The translations under genes were made by a program, and so were the position numbers. Positions 14,076 to 25,041 of a stretch of DNA of 52,594 nt are shown one piece after another (position 1 is the stretch's first letter; the number at the start of each line of letters is the position of its first letter). Below the pieces are notes generated by a model. That model saw only the letters and a list, made by a program, of their open reading frames with translations. It was not told the origin of the DNA and did no database searches. This DNA comes from Prevotella sp. (GTDB taxonomy: Bacteria > Bacteroidota > Bacteroidia > Bacteroidales > Bacteroidaceae): contig JAFSNG010000047.1 in assembly GCA_017447515.1 (NCBI GenBank), forward strand, positions 1-52,594, in the 5' to 3' direction.

Positions 14076-17000
14076 ATGAAAAAAAGTGACTACAACTTGC
14101 GAGGGTGGCCGTGGATGATTCTTACGGTGCTCTTTGTTTGGCTGCTGCCCCAGCGGGCGGCGGCGACCGCGTATTTGGAGGATGCGGACAACTACACTGT
14201 GATGTTGGGCGGCTCTAACATTGTGCGTTTCTCGGCACCGGTCTATGACAAGAAAGGTCTGGACCAGTGGATTACCGACGGTAACCTGAAGGTGACGGTG
14301 GACGGCACGACAAACACCGTCTTCCACTGGGAAGTGGCTGAAACGGACATCAGCGACTCCCGCACATGGGTGAATTGCAAGTTCAGCACCACCGCCGACG
14401 GATTCTTCGACATCTCGTCGTATGGTACTAGCACTCCGTCGAGGGTGTCAAAGAGCAGTTCCAAAACCATCGCCGTGAACGGCAGTGGCGACCAATTCTA
14501 TTTCGAGGCCGAGTGGGTTGTGCCCTACAACCTGCTGGGCAAGGAGGTGAAGTTCAGCTGGTATGTGAAGCGCGACGGCAACGGTTACGATAATATTGAG
14601 GTGAAAGGCCTCAAGGAAGAAACCCTGAAGATACCGGAGGCCAGCGCGAAGCTGAAGCCGTTCCTTTCGTCACCCATGATCTCCGCCACGGCCCCGGGCA
14701 AGCTGGAAGTGCCCTGGGTTTTGGCTTCGGACAAAATCGTCAGCGCTTACTACGAGTACGACGATGTTTGGGGCAAGCACCATAAGGAGAACATCAATAA
14801 CATCAGCGGCGGCATCATCGAACTGGATGCCAACGTGCCTCACCACAACTTCCGTCTTGTCTGCAGTTACAAGGAGACTGGCGACAAGGGCGAATATCTG
14901 ATTGAGGGTGTATCGACTGCGACGCAGGATATGCCGCTGATTCACGCCCCCGTCGGCCTGACCGCCCGTCCTCTGGGCGACAGGAAGGCGAAGGTGGAGG
15001 TGACGTGGAGCGTGCCCTATCTGGAGGATGACGACCTGACGCCGACAGACTTCTTCGAGGTTCAGCGCTCGCTGACTGGCAAGGAGGAGGACTTCGTCAC
15101 CATCAATCAGGTGTTCTTCGCCAAGACCGAAAAGAAAGGCACCTATTCCTTTATCGACAGCACGCTGGTGGATGACGTCACTACCGCCATGCTGAAGGAC
15201 GGCGGCACGCTGGACAACCTGACCTACCGCGTGCGCCGCACCGTCGCCCAGGACTGGGGATGGGATCACAACTGCGCCACCAGCACCAAGTGCGTGGTGG
15301 ACCGTCTGCACCTGTTGCGCATAGCCGACTACTCGGCCAAGTGGGAGGACGAGAAGGCCTACACTGTGCGTGTGTCGTGGAACTATGAGGACGAGCACAA
15401 TGCCGTGTGGGACGAGCGCGCCAAGATGGTGCTGCGCGTCATCTCGAAGAACCGTGACGGCGTGATGGTGGACAGTCTGATCTACAATCTGGAGGATGCC
15501 GACCGCGCCAAGCGCTACAAGATTGTGAACCTCACGCGCTCGTGCGTGTACTATGATGTAGATATGTATGTGGAGCGAGGCGAGTCGCCCATCAACTTCT
15601 TGGAACAGACGGAGGATTATTTCTTCCCCATCCGCAATGCTGGCGACTGGCACAAATTTGCCGTGATGATTAATGAGGCTCTCAACACGAAGGACATCAA
15701 CGCCCGCCTCTACGCCGACATCGAGACCGGCGAGCACGTGGGAGTTGACCCTGGTGCCTACTATCGTGGTGTGTTCGACGGTAACGGCCACACGGTGACC
15801 TTCACCAAAACAGGCTGGACGGACCAATACATGGCTCCCTTCCGCTATGTTGGCAACGCCACCATCAAGAACCTGCATGTGGCAGGAACTGTAAATACTA
15901 CCGGGCAATACGCGGGTGGACTGATAGCCTATATACTCAATGACAACAATGTCACTATAGAGAACTGTCGCTCGTCAATGACCATCAAAAGTACGAACTT
16001 TACCAATGGTGGCTTCATTTCCCGTTTAGGCGACAATGCCACAGTCGTGATAAGTAACAGCAAGTTCGATGGCGCTTTCGAGGGTGCTGAAAGTCACCAC
16101 AACGGCGGCTTCGTGGGCTATTGCCAGTCAAAGAGCAAAGCAACCATCGTAAACAGCCTTTTTGCACCCGACCATATCAGCACCAAACTCGATAAATGTC
16201 AAACATGGGCACGTGGTGGTGATGACATCACACTGTCGGTTGTGAACAGCTATGCCACCATATCGTATGATGAGGTTAAGACCACGATAATCGACGGCAA
16301 GTCCTTCATGGTGCTGTATAATAATGACGACTGGATGGCATTTAAGGAAGCCGTGAAGACCAATGACTACACCAACGCCATCTTGGCTAACGACTTTACG
16401 GTTTACCATTGTATTGCCTGGGATGGCGAGGGTACCTTCCGTGGTATCTTCGATGGCAACGGCCATACGCTGAATATGGACATCAATGCTGGTGATGCTT
16501 CCCCTGTTGGCCTGTTCAAAAATGCCTCAGACTATACCATCAAGAACCTGCACCTTACTGGTAGAATCATAGGCGGCCTACACACGGGTGGTCTCGTAGG
16601 TAATAGTACTGCCGCCAGTTCTGCAAACCGCAACCATATCAACAACTGTCGTGTATCGGCCACTGTAGAGAGTGTCGGCTGGTTAGCTGGCGGCTTCATC
16701 GGCCGTGGCAATTATGCTGACGTTTTGAACTGTCTGTTCGACGGTTACATAGGGTGCAATCAAGCAAAGACTGGTGGTCTTCAGTGGTGGGTAGGAGCTT
16801 TCTATGGTTTCCTTGATGGAGACTTAGCTTGCTGCGTACAGACATGTCTGGAGAAGGGCTCCTATAAAAGCGGTACTGAACATATTGCATTGAACATCAA
16901 ACCTTGGGGTTACTGGGGTAATGGAGCGAACGAATGGAACCGCGACAACTGGAGCTATAGCAACTTGGCTTATACCAAAGACGCAAACGCAGTAGCGATG

Positions 17001-20000
17001 GAAACTATGCTCAGTAATCTGGGTAGCAATTGGGAATTGATTGGCGGCAATGCTTATCCCAAGATGCCACAACGGCTCATCGAGCCTGACAATGGTATGT
17101 CGATGGACGAGATTAAGAAATATCTCACCACCGGTTGGGTGGAGGATGGCACCACCATCAATCCCCAGACCACGCAGGAGCCTTACAATGAGTACAGGAA
17201 CATCCCCAAGCCGACTTTGCCGGACTTCTACCACAAGAACACGGGTGAGATAGAGAAGACGCTGCTGACGACGACGCGCCAGAGCAGCGTGCTGCTGGCC
17301 TGGAACACCGACGGCAGACCCATCGACTACTTCAGGGTGCTGCGCCGCGTGCAGGGCGAGGGCGACGACAAGTGGGTGGAGATAGCCACCGACCTGGACC
17401 AGATGAGCTATGAGGACACCAGCGTGTCGCCACTGGCCACCTACGAATATAAGGTGCAGGCCGTGAACGACTGCGAGGGCATCACCACTACCGAGACTGA
17501 GGTGAAGGTGGGCGAGTGTAAGCACACCGGCCGCCTGGAAGGCTACGTGCGCTTCAACGACGGCACGAGCGCTCCCGACGTCCATGTGTCCATCTACCAT
17601 GTGAAGGGCACGACGGAGACGCTTGTGAAGGATGTCATAACCGACGAGAGCGGCTACTTCGAGGCCGACGAACTGTCGTACTACGGCGAATCGTCAGCGC
17701 AATACAAGGTTGTGCCCGTCAGCGGCGACAACATCAAGTTCGAGGTGGACGACTACTTGGTGACCTTTAACGCCACGAGCAACGACGAGACGGTGCATGA
17801 GTTCATCATCACGAACGGCAAGCGCTTCTCGGGCTTCGTGATGTTCGACGGTACGAGCATCCCCGTGAAGGGTGCCAACTTCCTGGTGAACGGCCGCAAG
17901 ATGCACAACGCCAAGGGCGACGTGCTGGAGACCGACTACGACGGCAGCTTCTCGTTCCGCGTGAAGGAGGGCGACAACACCATCCAGGCTGTGATGGACG
18001 GTCACAAGTTCACCAACGAGGGCTGGTATAAGAACAGCAACGCGCAGAGCATCAAGAGCGACGTTGCCGGCATCTACTTCTACGACGCCACGAAGGTGAA
18101 GCTGATTGGCCGCATCGTGGGTGGCGACGACCAGGGCAACATGCCGCTGGACAACAACCTGTCGAAGAACAACCTGGGCGACTCGCTGACGATGGTGCTC
18201 ACTCTGGAGGGCGACAACACGTCGTGGCTGGTGTATGACAACCTGAACCCGAACAAGACGAAGCGCGAGGAGGTGGTGCACCACCAGCGCAACGGCGACA
18301 AGCACTATACGTCGGTGACCACCGAGCGCAAGCGCATGACCGTATGGCCCGACCCGACGACGGGTGAGTACGAACTGACGCTGCCGCCCGTGCGCTGGAA
18401 GGTGCAGCAGGTTTACTGTAAGGGCTATCCCACGCTGTTCCAGGAGGGACAGGTGAGCGAGGTGGTCGACCTGACCAACTGCCTGACGCTGAAGGACACC
18501 ACCTACGTGGGCAGCTACAAGGACATTGACTCGCTGACGGTGGTCACCGACCCCAAAGTCAGTTACAATGCCATCTATAACCGCATCTACCACAGTCCCG
18601 TGGAGGTGACCTACAAGCAGAAGGTCTATGACTCGTTCAGCTACTTCGGCGACAAAGAGTATGCTTGCAGCGAACTGACGGGCAAGACGACGCAGATTCC
18701 TCTGGCCTATCCGAATCCCAAGGACACGACGCAGGCCAAATACTCGTTCGAACACCCCGTGTTCAGCGTGGAGCGTAAGTACATCATCCAGCTGCAGGTG
18801 GCCGAGCGCTATCCGTACAACAACGACCCGTATGCCAAGAAGGTTGACCTGGTGCGCCTGAGCGGCGGCACCGCCTACATGCAGAACGGCATGAACGACG
18901 GAGCCCTCTTCAAGGAGCCCCAGCTGCTCGACAGCCTGGGCCAGGCCACGTTTACCGTGAAGGCCAACCAGACCACGACGCTGCTGACGGGGCTGAGCGC
19001 GCTGAAGACGGTGACCTTCACCGTGGAGCGCGACGGCACCTACTACGAGGCTGAGCCGCTGCGCGGCTACGTGCTCAATATGTTCCCCGTAGGCGCAAGC
19101 CAGGACATCCTGACCGACGGCCAGCCCATGCTGTTCGACATCCTTCGCGACCCGCCGGGCGGCTACAGCTCGAACACGCTCGCCAAGGGCACTACGCTGA
19201 ACTATACGTACATGATGAACCTGTCGCTGACAGCCGGTCTGTATATGAACTTTAAGACAGGTGAGAAACTGGAAACCGTGTCTGCAACGGTGGTAGCACC
19301 GTCAGGTGCAGGTACTGCCGTCGGACCTATCAGCGGGTCTGACATGGTTGACACCACGATTGACGCGTTGATGTACAATGCGCAAGGCTCTAAGGCCTTC
19401 TCCTATACGATGGTCGTGGGCAACAACGTCAGCACGAGCGGCGACCCGTCGATGGTTGGCGCCGATGCCGACCTCTATATCGGCAGCGTGCAGAACGTGG
19501 TGGTGACTCCGATGTCCACCATCCGTGCCGTGACCAAGAAGATGTACTACGAGATGATAGCCCGCCAGGGCTTGGGTGTCATGCCGTCGGAAGTGGCCAA
19601 GTGGGACACTTACGGCACGGTGGTGAAGATAGCCGGAGGCGTTGACGAGAAGGGCGACTCCGTCTTCCTGATTCGTGACGTGGCCCTGGGCTACGGTCCG
19701 AAGATTCAGTCGAACTTCATCTACTCGCAGAAGCAGCTGCTGACGCAGATTATCCCTGCCAAGGCGAAGGAGATTGTTGACATGATGTACCTCGGCACGA
19801 AGGACGAAGCACAGACGATAGCCGACAAGACCGGACAACCCGTCTATCTGTCGCTGCGCCTGCCTACCGACTCGCTGTTTGCTGTGGTGAACAGACCGAT
19901 ATTGGGTAGGAAAGATCTCACCACCTTAAACGACAGTATCGACGTGGCCGGTGATGGCATCAACTACCTCATGGTGCTGCCCAGTGGCAAGCCAAGGACT

Positions 20001-23000
20001 GACTTCAGCGACGAAGTGTCCCAGAAGTACTATGTCATCAAGGCTTGGGCGGACATGATAGCCCGTAACGAGCATGAGAAGCTGAGTGCCAACGACCTGC
20101 TGACGAACTACGACGTGGCCGGTGCTGCGGGTGTGAACTACAGCGAGACCTTCGACACCAACTACTCGAACTCGTTCACGCACCATTTCCCCGTCGCCAC
20201 AGAGGTTGACTACTTCGGTCTCGGCGCCGGTGTGAGCAATGCCGCTTCGGCAGTGAGCATAGGTGCCTCGATTGCAAGTGCCATTGCAATCTCATTAAAA
20301 GAAATGAAGAAATGGACAACCCCGAGTGCGGAACTGGCGCTTATAGATGATGAAAACGGCATGAAGTCGGAGGTGACCTTCGCCGGCAAGCTGTTCAAGT
20401 GGACGGTATTCCCCATCATCTCATACACGACGATTGGTACCAACTCTCAGACAAAGGCCTACAACCGCACGGAGAGCTTCACCATTGCCCTCGACCCGTA
20501 CAGCCATCTGAGCGTGGATGTCTATCGCGCAAAGCTTATCCAATCCTCAAGCGGCCAGACCGTGACAGCCTCCAACATCTTCACGAACGACAACTTCTTC
20601 ACGTATTACAATGATGTGTATGAGCAAGTGAAGAAAGACCTGAAGGCCGATGGCATTGACGGTCCGCGCAGCTTCATCTTCCGCACCCGCGGCGGTTCTA
20701 CGCAGAACCCGTGGGAGGACCAGCGCGTGACGACGTTGTACCGTCCGGGCGCAGAACTCGATGCCCGCACGCTGAAGATTGTGAACCCGAAGATCCGCCT
20801 CGACAAGCAGAGCGTGAGCGGCGTGTCTGTCAACGATCCTGCCGTCTTCACCATCTATGTGTCGAACGAGAGCGAGAAGTCTGAGGCCACCGAGGGCCTG
20901 ACCGTCCTGCAGCTGTTTGCCGTCGACCAGATGAATCCGCTGGGTGCGAGGATCAGCGTCAACGGACAGGTGCTGACCACCGGCGGCATGAGCGTGACGA
21001 CGGTGCCGGGCTCAGAGACGGCACTGACCATGGAGGTGCGTGCCGGCCAGGGCTTCGACTTCGAGAACCTGACCATCGGCGTGATGTCGCCCACCGATCC
21101 CGAGCATACTTTCGCGCTGGCTACGTTCAACGTACACTTCCTGCGTGAGGCCGGCGGCGTGAACATTGCCACACCGGGCGACAAGTGGGTGCTGAACACC
21201 AACGCGCAGATGGACTCTAAGCGCGGCTGGTACATCCCCGTGACTATCAACGGCTTCGACCGCCACCAGTACAACTTCGACCACATTGAGTTCCAGTACA
21301 AGGAATCGCAGCGTGGCGACGACTCGTGGACGAATCTCTGCTCGTTCTACGCCAGCGACTCGCTGATGGCTAACGCCAACGGCGTGAGGGAGCTGATTCC
21401 CGAGAACGGCAATATCGTGACCCAGTTCTACGGTGAAGGCTGGGTGATGGAGCGTGAGTACGACCTGCGCGCCGTGCTGTTCTGCCGCAACGGCAGTGAC
21501 TTCCTCACTACGCCGTCGAAGATAATCACCGGCATCAAGGACACGCGCCGTCCGCAACTGTTCGGCACACCCGAACCGAAGAGCGGACTGCTGACGCAGA
21601 ACGACGATATCATCTTCAACTTCTCTGAAGACATCGAACACAACTACCTGAGCGCCATCACCAACTTCGAGGTGAAGGGCGAGGTGAACAACAATAATCT
21701 CTCTGAAATGGTGAGCGTGCAGTTCACGGGCAATTCCAGTGTCGAGAGTGAGGCCAAGCGCAACTTCAGCGGCAAGGACCTGACCATCGACATGATGGTG
21801 AAGCCTGCCGAGACGGGACGCGAAATGCCGCTGTTCTCGCACGGCACGAACGGCCAGAAGCTGCAGCTGTGGCTGACCGCGGACTTCCATCTGAAGGCAG
21901 TGGTCAACGACCAGGTGTTCACGAGCGACTCCGTTATCGGTAAGAACGCCTTCCGCCAGGTGGCTATGACCATCAGTCAGGCGGACAGCACGCTGACGTT
22001 CTACAAGGGCGGCGTGCAGATAGGCAGTCACAAACTGACGTCGCTGTACACCGGCACGGGTACACTGATCTTCGGACGCACCAACGAGAACGACCGCTCG
22101 ACGAGCCAGTTCTACGAGGGTCGCATGATGGAGGCTCGCCTGTGGTATAGCGCCATGGACGGCGGACTCATCGGCACGACCTACGGCGGCCGCCGACTGA
22201 CGGGCTACGAGAAGAACCTCGTGGACTACTACCCGATGAGCGAAGGCTCAGGCGACTATGCCATCGACCACACGCAGGGTGCCAACGCCATGCTAATAGG
22301 TGCCAACTGGGCTATCCCGCGCGGCCTGTCGCTGCACGTGGAGAAAGCGGACAAGGGTGTGCTGCTGGACAAGAACGCCATGAACCGCACTGCCGAGCAT
22401 GACTACACGCTGATGTTCTGGTTCAAGACCGATGCCGACGGACGCGGCGCGCTGCTGAGCAACGGACGCGGACTGAAGGAGGATGTCGGCGGCGAGAACC
22501 TGTTCCACATCGGATTCGAGGGCGACAAACTGATGTACCGCTCGAACGGCTATGCCGTAGAGGTTCCCGGCAACTGGAGCGACGGCAACTGGCACAACTA
22601 CGCCATGACGGTGAACCGTGCCTACAACGTGGCCAATATTTACATGGATAAGGAACTCGTTACGACGTTCGAAAGCGACAGCCTCGGCGGCATCAGCGGC
22701 GGCTATCCGCTCATCGGTGCCACCCGCTACGACGTGGTGAAGGAGAATGGCGACGTGGAGGTGAAGGACGGCGACGACGCCCTGAAGGGTAACGTGGACG
22801 AACTGCTGTTCTTTGCACAGGCACTGCCGCAGCAGCTCATCAAGACCTACACCACGAAGAGCCCGAACGGCGACGAGGCCGGTCTGCTGACCTACCTGTC
22901 GTTCGACCGTCAGGAGCGCCAGAAGGACAACAGCATCGAACTGGTGGCCTACGCCTACAGCAAGAAGCTCTATCTGGACGACAATGGTCAGCCGCGCTAC

Positions 23001-25025
23001 CAGCTCGACCCGCTGACGAAGGAGCCCACCGACATACTGGTGCGTGACTACCTGTTCGCGGACAGCATCGACGTGGTGATGAAGTACTTCGACGCTACGC
23101 AGGCTGCTCCCGTACTTCCTTACGAGGAGGTGACGAACCTGAAGTTCGCCTTCGTGGGCAAGGATAACCAGCTGTTGGTAGAACTCAACGAGCCTGCTGC
23201 CAAGATGCACCGCCGCAACATCTACGTCACCGTGCGCGACGTGGAGGACAAGAACGGCAACACGATGGCTTCGCCGCAGACGGCCAGCTTCCTGGTGAAC
23301 AACAGCAGCATTGAGTGGCTGTTGAACAAGGTGGACTGCGTTGTGAAGTACGGCGCTGGCGAAACGCTCGATCTGGCGTTCTACAACTACAGCTCTGCCG
23401 CCCATACATACACCATCGAGAACTGCCCGAGCTGGCTCACGCTCGGGAAGTACACCGACGTGCTGGCACCGCAGACGCTGGATGGCATCACGGCCATGGT
23501 CAGCAAGGACCTGAACATCGGTACGTATAATGAAATCATCTATCTGACCGACGAAGAGGGTATCACCGAGCCGCTCTACCTAAACCTGACGGTAGAAGGC
23601 GACGTGCCTGACTGGGCTCAGAGCATTGACAGCAATCTGCTGAAGAACTCGATGAGCATCATCGGACAGGTCTATCTGTATGATCAGCTGGACACCGATG
23701 CACGCGACATCGTGGGTGTCTTCGACAACGAGAACGTATGTCACGGCTTTGCCAACATCACTCATTCGGCACAGACTGGTGAGACTGGCCTGTACCTGAC
23801 CGTTTACGACAACGAGGCCAAGGGCCGTCAGCTGAACTTCCGTCTGTGGCAGTACAGCACGGGCCGCGAACTGATGCTGATTACCGACTCGACCCTTACG
23901 TTCGAGAAGTCGGCCGTATTAGGCGCTGACAAGCCTGTACGATTCGACGGCGGCGACACCTTCGTCCAGAACTTCAAACTGCAGGAAGGCTGGAACTGGG
24001 TATCGTTCAACGTCAGCAGCAAGCAGCTTGACAAGGTGTACTCACTGCTGAACACGCTGCCGTTGCAGAATGGCGACGTCATCACTGACCTCAGCAGCGA
24101 CCTGACGATGACCTATGCCGATGGTAAGTGGCTGTCGACAGACAACCCGGACTCCATCGTCGTCTCGTCGAAGAACTCGTATGCCATCAAGGTGCAGAAG
24201 GCTTGCGTCATCCCCATTGGCGGTACAGTCATCAAGGATCAGGAAGAGCGTACTATTGACTTGAAGCAAGGCTGGAACGGCATCGGCTACACGCCGGTTG
24301 CCAACCTGAGCGTGGAGACCGCCCTGAGCGACTACTTCGACCATGCACAGTCGGGCGACGTCGTGAAGAGCCAGACGGAGTTTGCCTACTTCAGCAAGTC
24401 GGGCAATACTGGACGCTGGCAGGGTAGCCTGAAGTACATGAAGCCCGGCGAGGGATATATGATGCTGCGCAACGGCGAGGGCAAAGCCTCGTTCACCTAT
24501 CCGTTCTACGAGCCCAGCAACTCGTTCCTGAACGGACTGGCTGCTGCACCGCACCGTGCAGGTGGCGACGAAGGTGGCGTCAAGAACTACCGCTACACCA
24601 TGTGCGTCTCCGCTGTGGTTGAAGGCTTCAACATCGAGGAGGGCGACCGTCTGGTGGCCTACGCTGAAGGCGAGGTTTGCGGTATCGCTGAGGTCAACGA
24701 GGAAGCCGTTGAAGGCACTGAGCCGCTGTACCTGACTATCGGTGGCGATAAGCAGACGGGTATCTCCTTCGGCATTGAGCGCAACGGCATAACCGCTGTT
24801 GTGACCGGCGAGCTGATGACCTTCAACGCCAACGCCATCGTGGGTAGCCCCGACGAACCGTTCGTCATCGACTTCACTGGTGCAACAGGTATCGACGTTG
24901 TTTCCGGCGGCTACGAGCATGGCAAGTGGTACACTGTCAATGGCGTGCAGCTGCAGGAGAAGCCCACTCGTCCCGGCCTGTACATTTATAATGGTAAGAA
25001 GGTCGTGATTAAAAAAGAGAAGTGA
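14076..25025 (+). CDS. Giant secreted multidomain protein (FnIII-like, GLUG, LamG, BACON-like, T9SS tail)
   Basis: A 3,649-residue surface or secreted protein. Visible parts, with rough residues: signal peptide 1-31; FnIII-like 291-395; two homologous GLUG-type blocks 520-900 (FDGNGHT ... KNLHVAG ... GGFI); FnIII-like 1044-1147; carboxypeptidase-regulatory-like 1149-1312; a Gly/Ala-rich hydrophobic helix 2047-2079; Ig-like about 2485-2545; LamG-like 2555-2715 and 2758-2945; BACON-like 3072-3180; a module shared with the next gene at 3182-3291 and 3504-3604; GWNWVSFNV-type repeats 3303-3478; and a T9SS-type tail from 3618 (WYTVNGVQL...GLYIYNGKKVVIK). No catalytic motif was found. Adhesion or glycan binding is likely, but the function is unknown. 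The long central region (1312-2480) is unassigned. Confidence 0.85.
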   Translation: MKKSDYNLRGWPWMILTVLFVWLLPQRAAATAYLEDADNYTVMLGGSNIVRFSAPVYDKKGLDQWITDGNLKVTVDGTTNTVFHWEVAETDISDSRTWVNCKFSTTADGFFDISSYGTSTPSRVSKSSSKTIAVNGSGDQFYFEAEWVVPYNLLGKEVKFSWYVKRDGNGYDNIEVKGLKEETLKIPEASAKLKPFLSSPMISATAPGKLEVPWVLASDKIVSAYYEYDDVWGKHHKENINNISGGIIELDANVPHHNFRLVCSYKETGDKGEYLIEGVSTATQDMPLIHAPVGLTARPLGDRKAKVEVTWSVPYLEDDDLTPTDFFEVQRSLTGKEEDFVTINQVFFAKTEKKGTYSFIDSTLVDDVTTAMLKDGGTLDNLTYRVRRTVAQDWGWDHNCATSTKCVVDRLHLLRIADYSAKWEDEKAYTVRVSWNYEDEHNAVWDERAKMVLRVISKNRDGVMVDSLIYNLEDADRAKRYKIVNLTRSCVYYDVDMYVERGESPINFLEQTEDYFFPIRNAGDWHKFAVMINEALNTKDINARLYADIETGEHVGVDPGAYYRGVFDGNGHTVTFTKTGWTDQYMAPFRYVGNATIKNLHVAGTVNTTGQYAGGLIAYILNDNNVTIENCRSSMTIKSTNFTNGGFISRLGDNATVVISNSKFDGAFEGAESHHNGGFVGYCQSKSKATIVNSLFAPDHISTKLDKCQTWARGGDDITLSVVNSYATISYDEVKTTIIDGKSFMVLYNNDDWMAFKEAVKTNDYTNAILANDFTVYHCIAWDGEGTFRGIFDGNGHTLNMDINAGDASPVGLFKNASDYTIKNLHLTGRIIGGLHTGGLVGNSTAASSANRNHINNCRVSATVESVGWLAGGFIGRGNYADVLNCLFDGYIGCNQAKTGGLQWWVGAFYGFLDGDLACCVQTCLEKGSYKSGTEHIALNIKPWGYWGNGANEWNRDNWSYSNLAYTKDANAVAMETMLSNLGSNWELIGGNAYPKMPQRLIEPDNGMSMDEIKKYLTTGWVEDGTTINPQTTQEPYNEYRNIPKPTLPDFYHKNTGEIEKTLLTTTRQSSVLLAWNTDGRPIDYFRVLRRVQGEGDDKWVEIATDLDQMSYEDTSVSPLATYEYKVQAVNDCEGITTTETEVKVGECKHTGRLEGYVRFNDGTSAPDVHVSIYHVKGTTETLVKDVITDESGYFEADELSYYGESSAQYKVVPVSGDNIKFEVDDYLVTFNATSNDETVHEFIITNGKRFSGFVMFDGTSIPVKGANFLVNGRKMHNAKGDVLETDYDGSFSFRVKEGDNTIQAVMDGHKFTNEGWYKNSNAQSIKSDVAGIYFYDATKVKLIGRIVGGDDQGNMPLDNNLSKNNLGDSLTMVLTLEGDNTSWLVYDNLNPNKTKREEVVHHQRNGDKHYTSVTTERKRMTVWPDPTTGEYELTLPPVRWKVQQVYCKGYPTLFQEGQVSEVVDLTNCLTLKDTTYVGSYKDIDSLTVVTDPKVSYNAIYNRIYHSPVEVTYKQKVYDSFSYFGDKEYACSELTGKTTQIPLAYPNPKDTTQAKYSFEHPVFSVERKYIIQLQVAERYPYNNDPYAKKVDLVRLSGGTAYMQNGMNDGALFKEPQLLDSLGQATFTVKANQTTTLLTGLSALKTVTFTVERDGTYYEAEPLRGYVLNMFPVGASQDILTDGQPMLFDILRDPPGGYSSNTLAKGTTLNYTYMMNLSLTAGLYMNFKTGEKLETVSATVVAPSGAGTAVGPISGSDMVDTTIDALMYNAQGSKAFSYTMVVGNNVSTSGDPSMVGADADLYIGSVQNVVVTPMSTIRAVTKKMYYEMIARQGLGVMPSEVAKWDTYGTVVKIAGGVDEKGDSVFLIRDVALGYGPKIQSNFIYSQKQLLTQIIPAKAKEIVDMMYLGTKDEAQTIADKTGQPVYLSLRLPTDSLFAVVNRPILGRKDLTTLNDSIDVAGDGINYLMVLPSGKPRTDFSDEVSQKYYVIKAWADMIARNEHEKLSANDLLTNYDVAGAAGVNYSETFDTNYSNSFTHHFPVATEVDYFGLGAGVSNAASAVSIGASIASAIAISLKEMKKWTTPSAELALIDDENGMKSEVTFAGKLFKWTVFPIISYTTIGTNSQTKAYNRTESFTIALDPYSHLSVDVYRAKLIQSSSGQTVTASNIFTNDNFFTYYNDVYEQVKKDLKADGIDGPRSFIFRTRGGSTQNPWEDQRVTTLYRPGAELDARTLKIVNPKIRLDKQSVSGVSVNDPAVFTIYVSNESEKSEATEGLTVLQLFAVDQMNPLGARISVNGQVLTTGGMSVTTVPGSETALTMEVRAGQGFDFENLTIGVMSPTDPEHTFALATFNVHFLREAGGVNIATPGDKWVLNTNAQMDSKRGWYIPVTINGFDRHQYNFDHIEFQYKESQRGDDSWTNLCSFYASDSLMANANGVRELIPENGNIVTQFYGEGWVMEREYDLRAVLFCRNGSDFLTTPSKIITGIKDTRRPQLFGTPEPKSGLLTQNDDIIFNFSEDIEHNYLSAITNFEVKGEVNNNNLSEMVSVQFTGNSSVESEAKRNFSGKDLTIDMMVKPAETGREMPLFSHGTNGQKLQLWLTADFHLKAVVNDQVFTSDSVIGKNAFRQVAMTISQADSTLTFYKGGVQIGSHKLTSLYTGTGTLIFGRTNENDRSTSQFYEGRMMEARLWYSAMDGGLIGTTYGGRRLTGYEKNLVDYYPMSEGSGDYAIDHTQGANAMLIGANWAIPRGLSLHVEKADKGVLLDKNAMNRTAEHDYTLMFWFKTDADGRGALLSNGRGLKEDVGGENLFHIGFEGDKLMYRSNGYAVEVPGNWSDGNWHNYAMTVNRAYNVANIYMDKELVTTFESDSLGGISGGYPLIGATRYDVVKENGDVEVKDGDDALKGNVDELLFFAQALPQQLIKTYTTKSPNGDEAGLLTYLSFDRQERQKDNSIELVAYAYSKKLYLDDNGQPRYQLDPLTKEPTDILVRDYLFADSIDVVMKYFDATQAAPVLPYEEVTNLKFAFVGKDNQLLVELNEPAAKMHRRNIYVTVRDVEDKNGNTMASPQTASFLVNNSSIEWLLNKVDCVVKYGAGETLDLAFYNYSSAAHTYTIENCPSWLTLGKYTDVLAPQTLDGITAMVSKDLNIGTYNEIIYLTDEEGITEPLYLNLTVEGDVPDWAQSIDSNLLKNSMSIIGQVYLYDQLDTDARDIVGVFDNENVCHGFANITHSAQTGETGLYLTVYDNEAKGRQLNFRLWQYSTGRELMLITDSTLTFEKSAVLGADKPVRFDGGDTFVQNFKLQEGWNWVSFNVSSKQLDKVYSLLNTLPLQNGDVITDLSSDLTMTYADGKWLSTDNPDSIVVSSKNSYAIKVQKACVIPIGGTVIKDQEERTIDLKQGWNGIGYTPVANLSVETALSDYFDHAQSGDVVKSQTEFAYFSKSGNTGRWQGSLKYMKPGEGYMMLRNGEGKASFTYPFYEPSNSFLNGLAAAPHRAGGDEGGVKNYRYTMCVSAVVEGFNIEEGDRLVAYAEGEVCGIAEVNEEAVEGTEPLYLTIGGDKQTGISFGIERNGITAVVTGELMTFNANAIVGSPDEPFVIDFTGATGIDVVSGGYEHGKWYTVNGVQLQEKPTRPGLYIYNGKKVVIKKEK

Positions 25026-25041
25026 TAAAGAATAAAACGAA

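Noticed and set aside
16128-24085. Many long open frames on the minus strand within the giant gene
   Set aside because: They are rich in His, Val, Arg and Leu and mirror the GC-rich codons of the plus-strand gene; no starts, domains or promoters support them.
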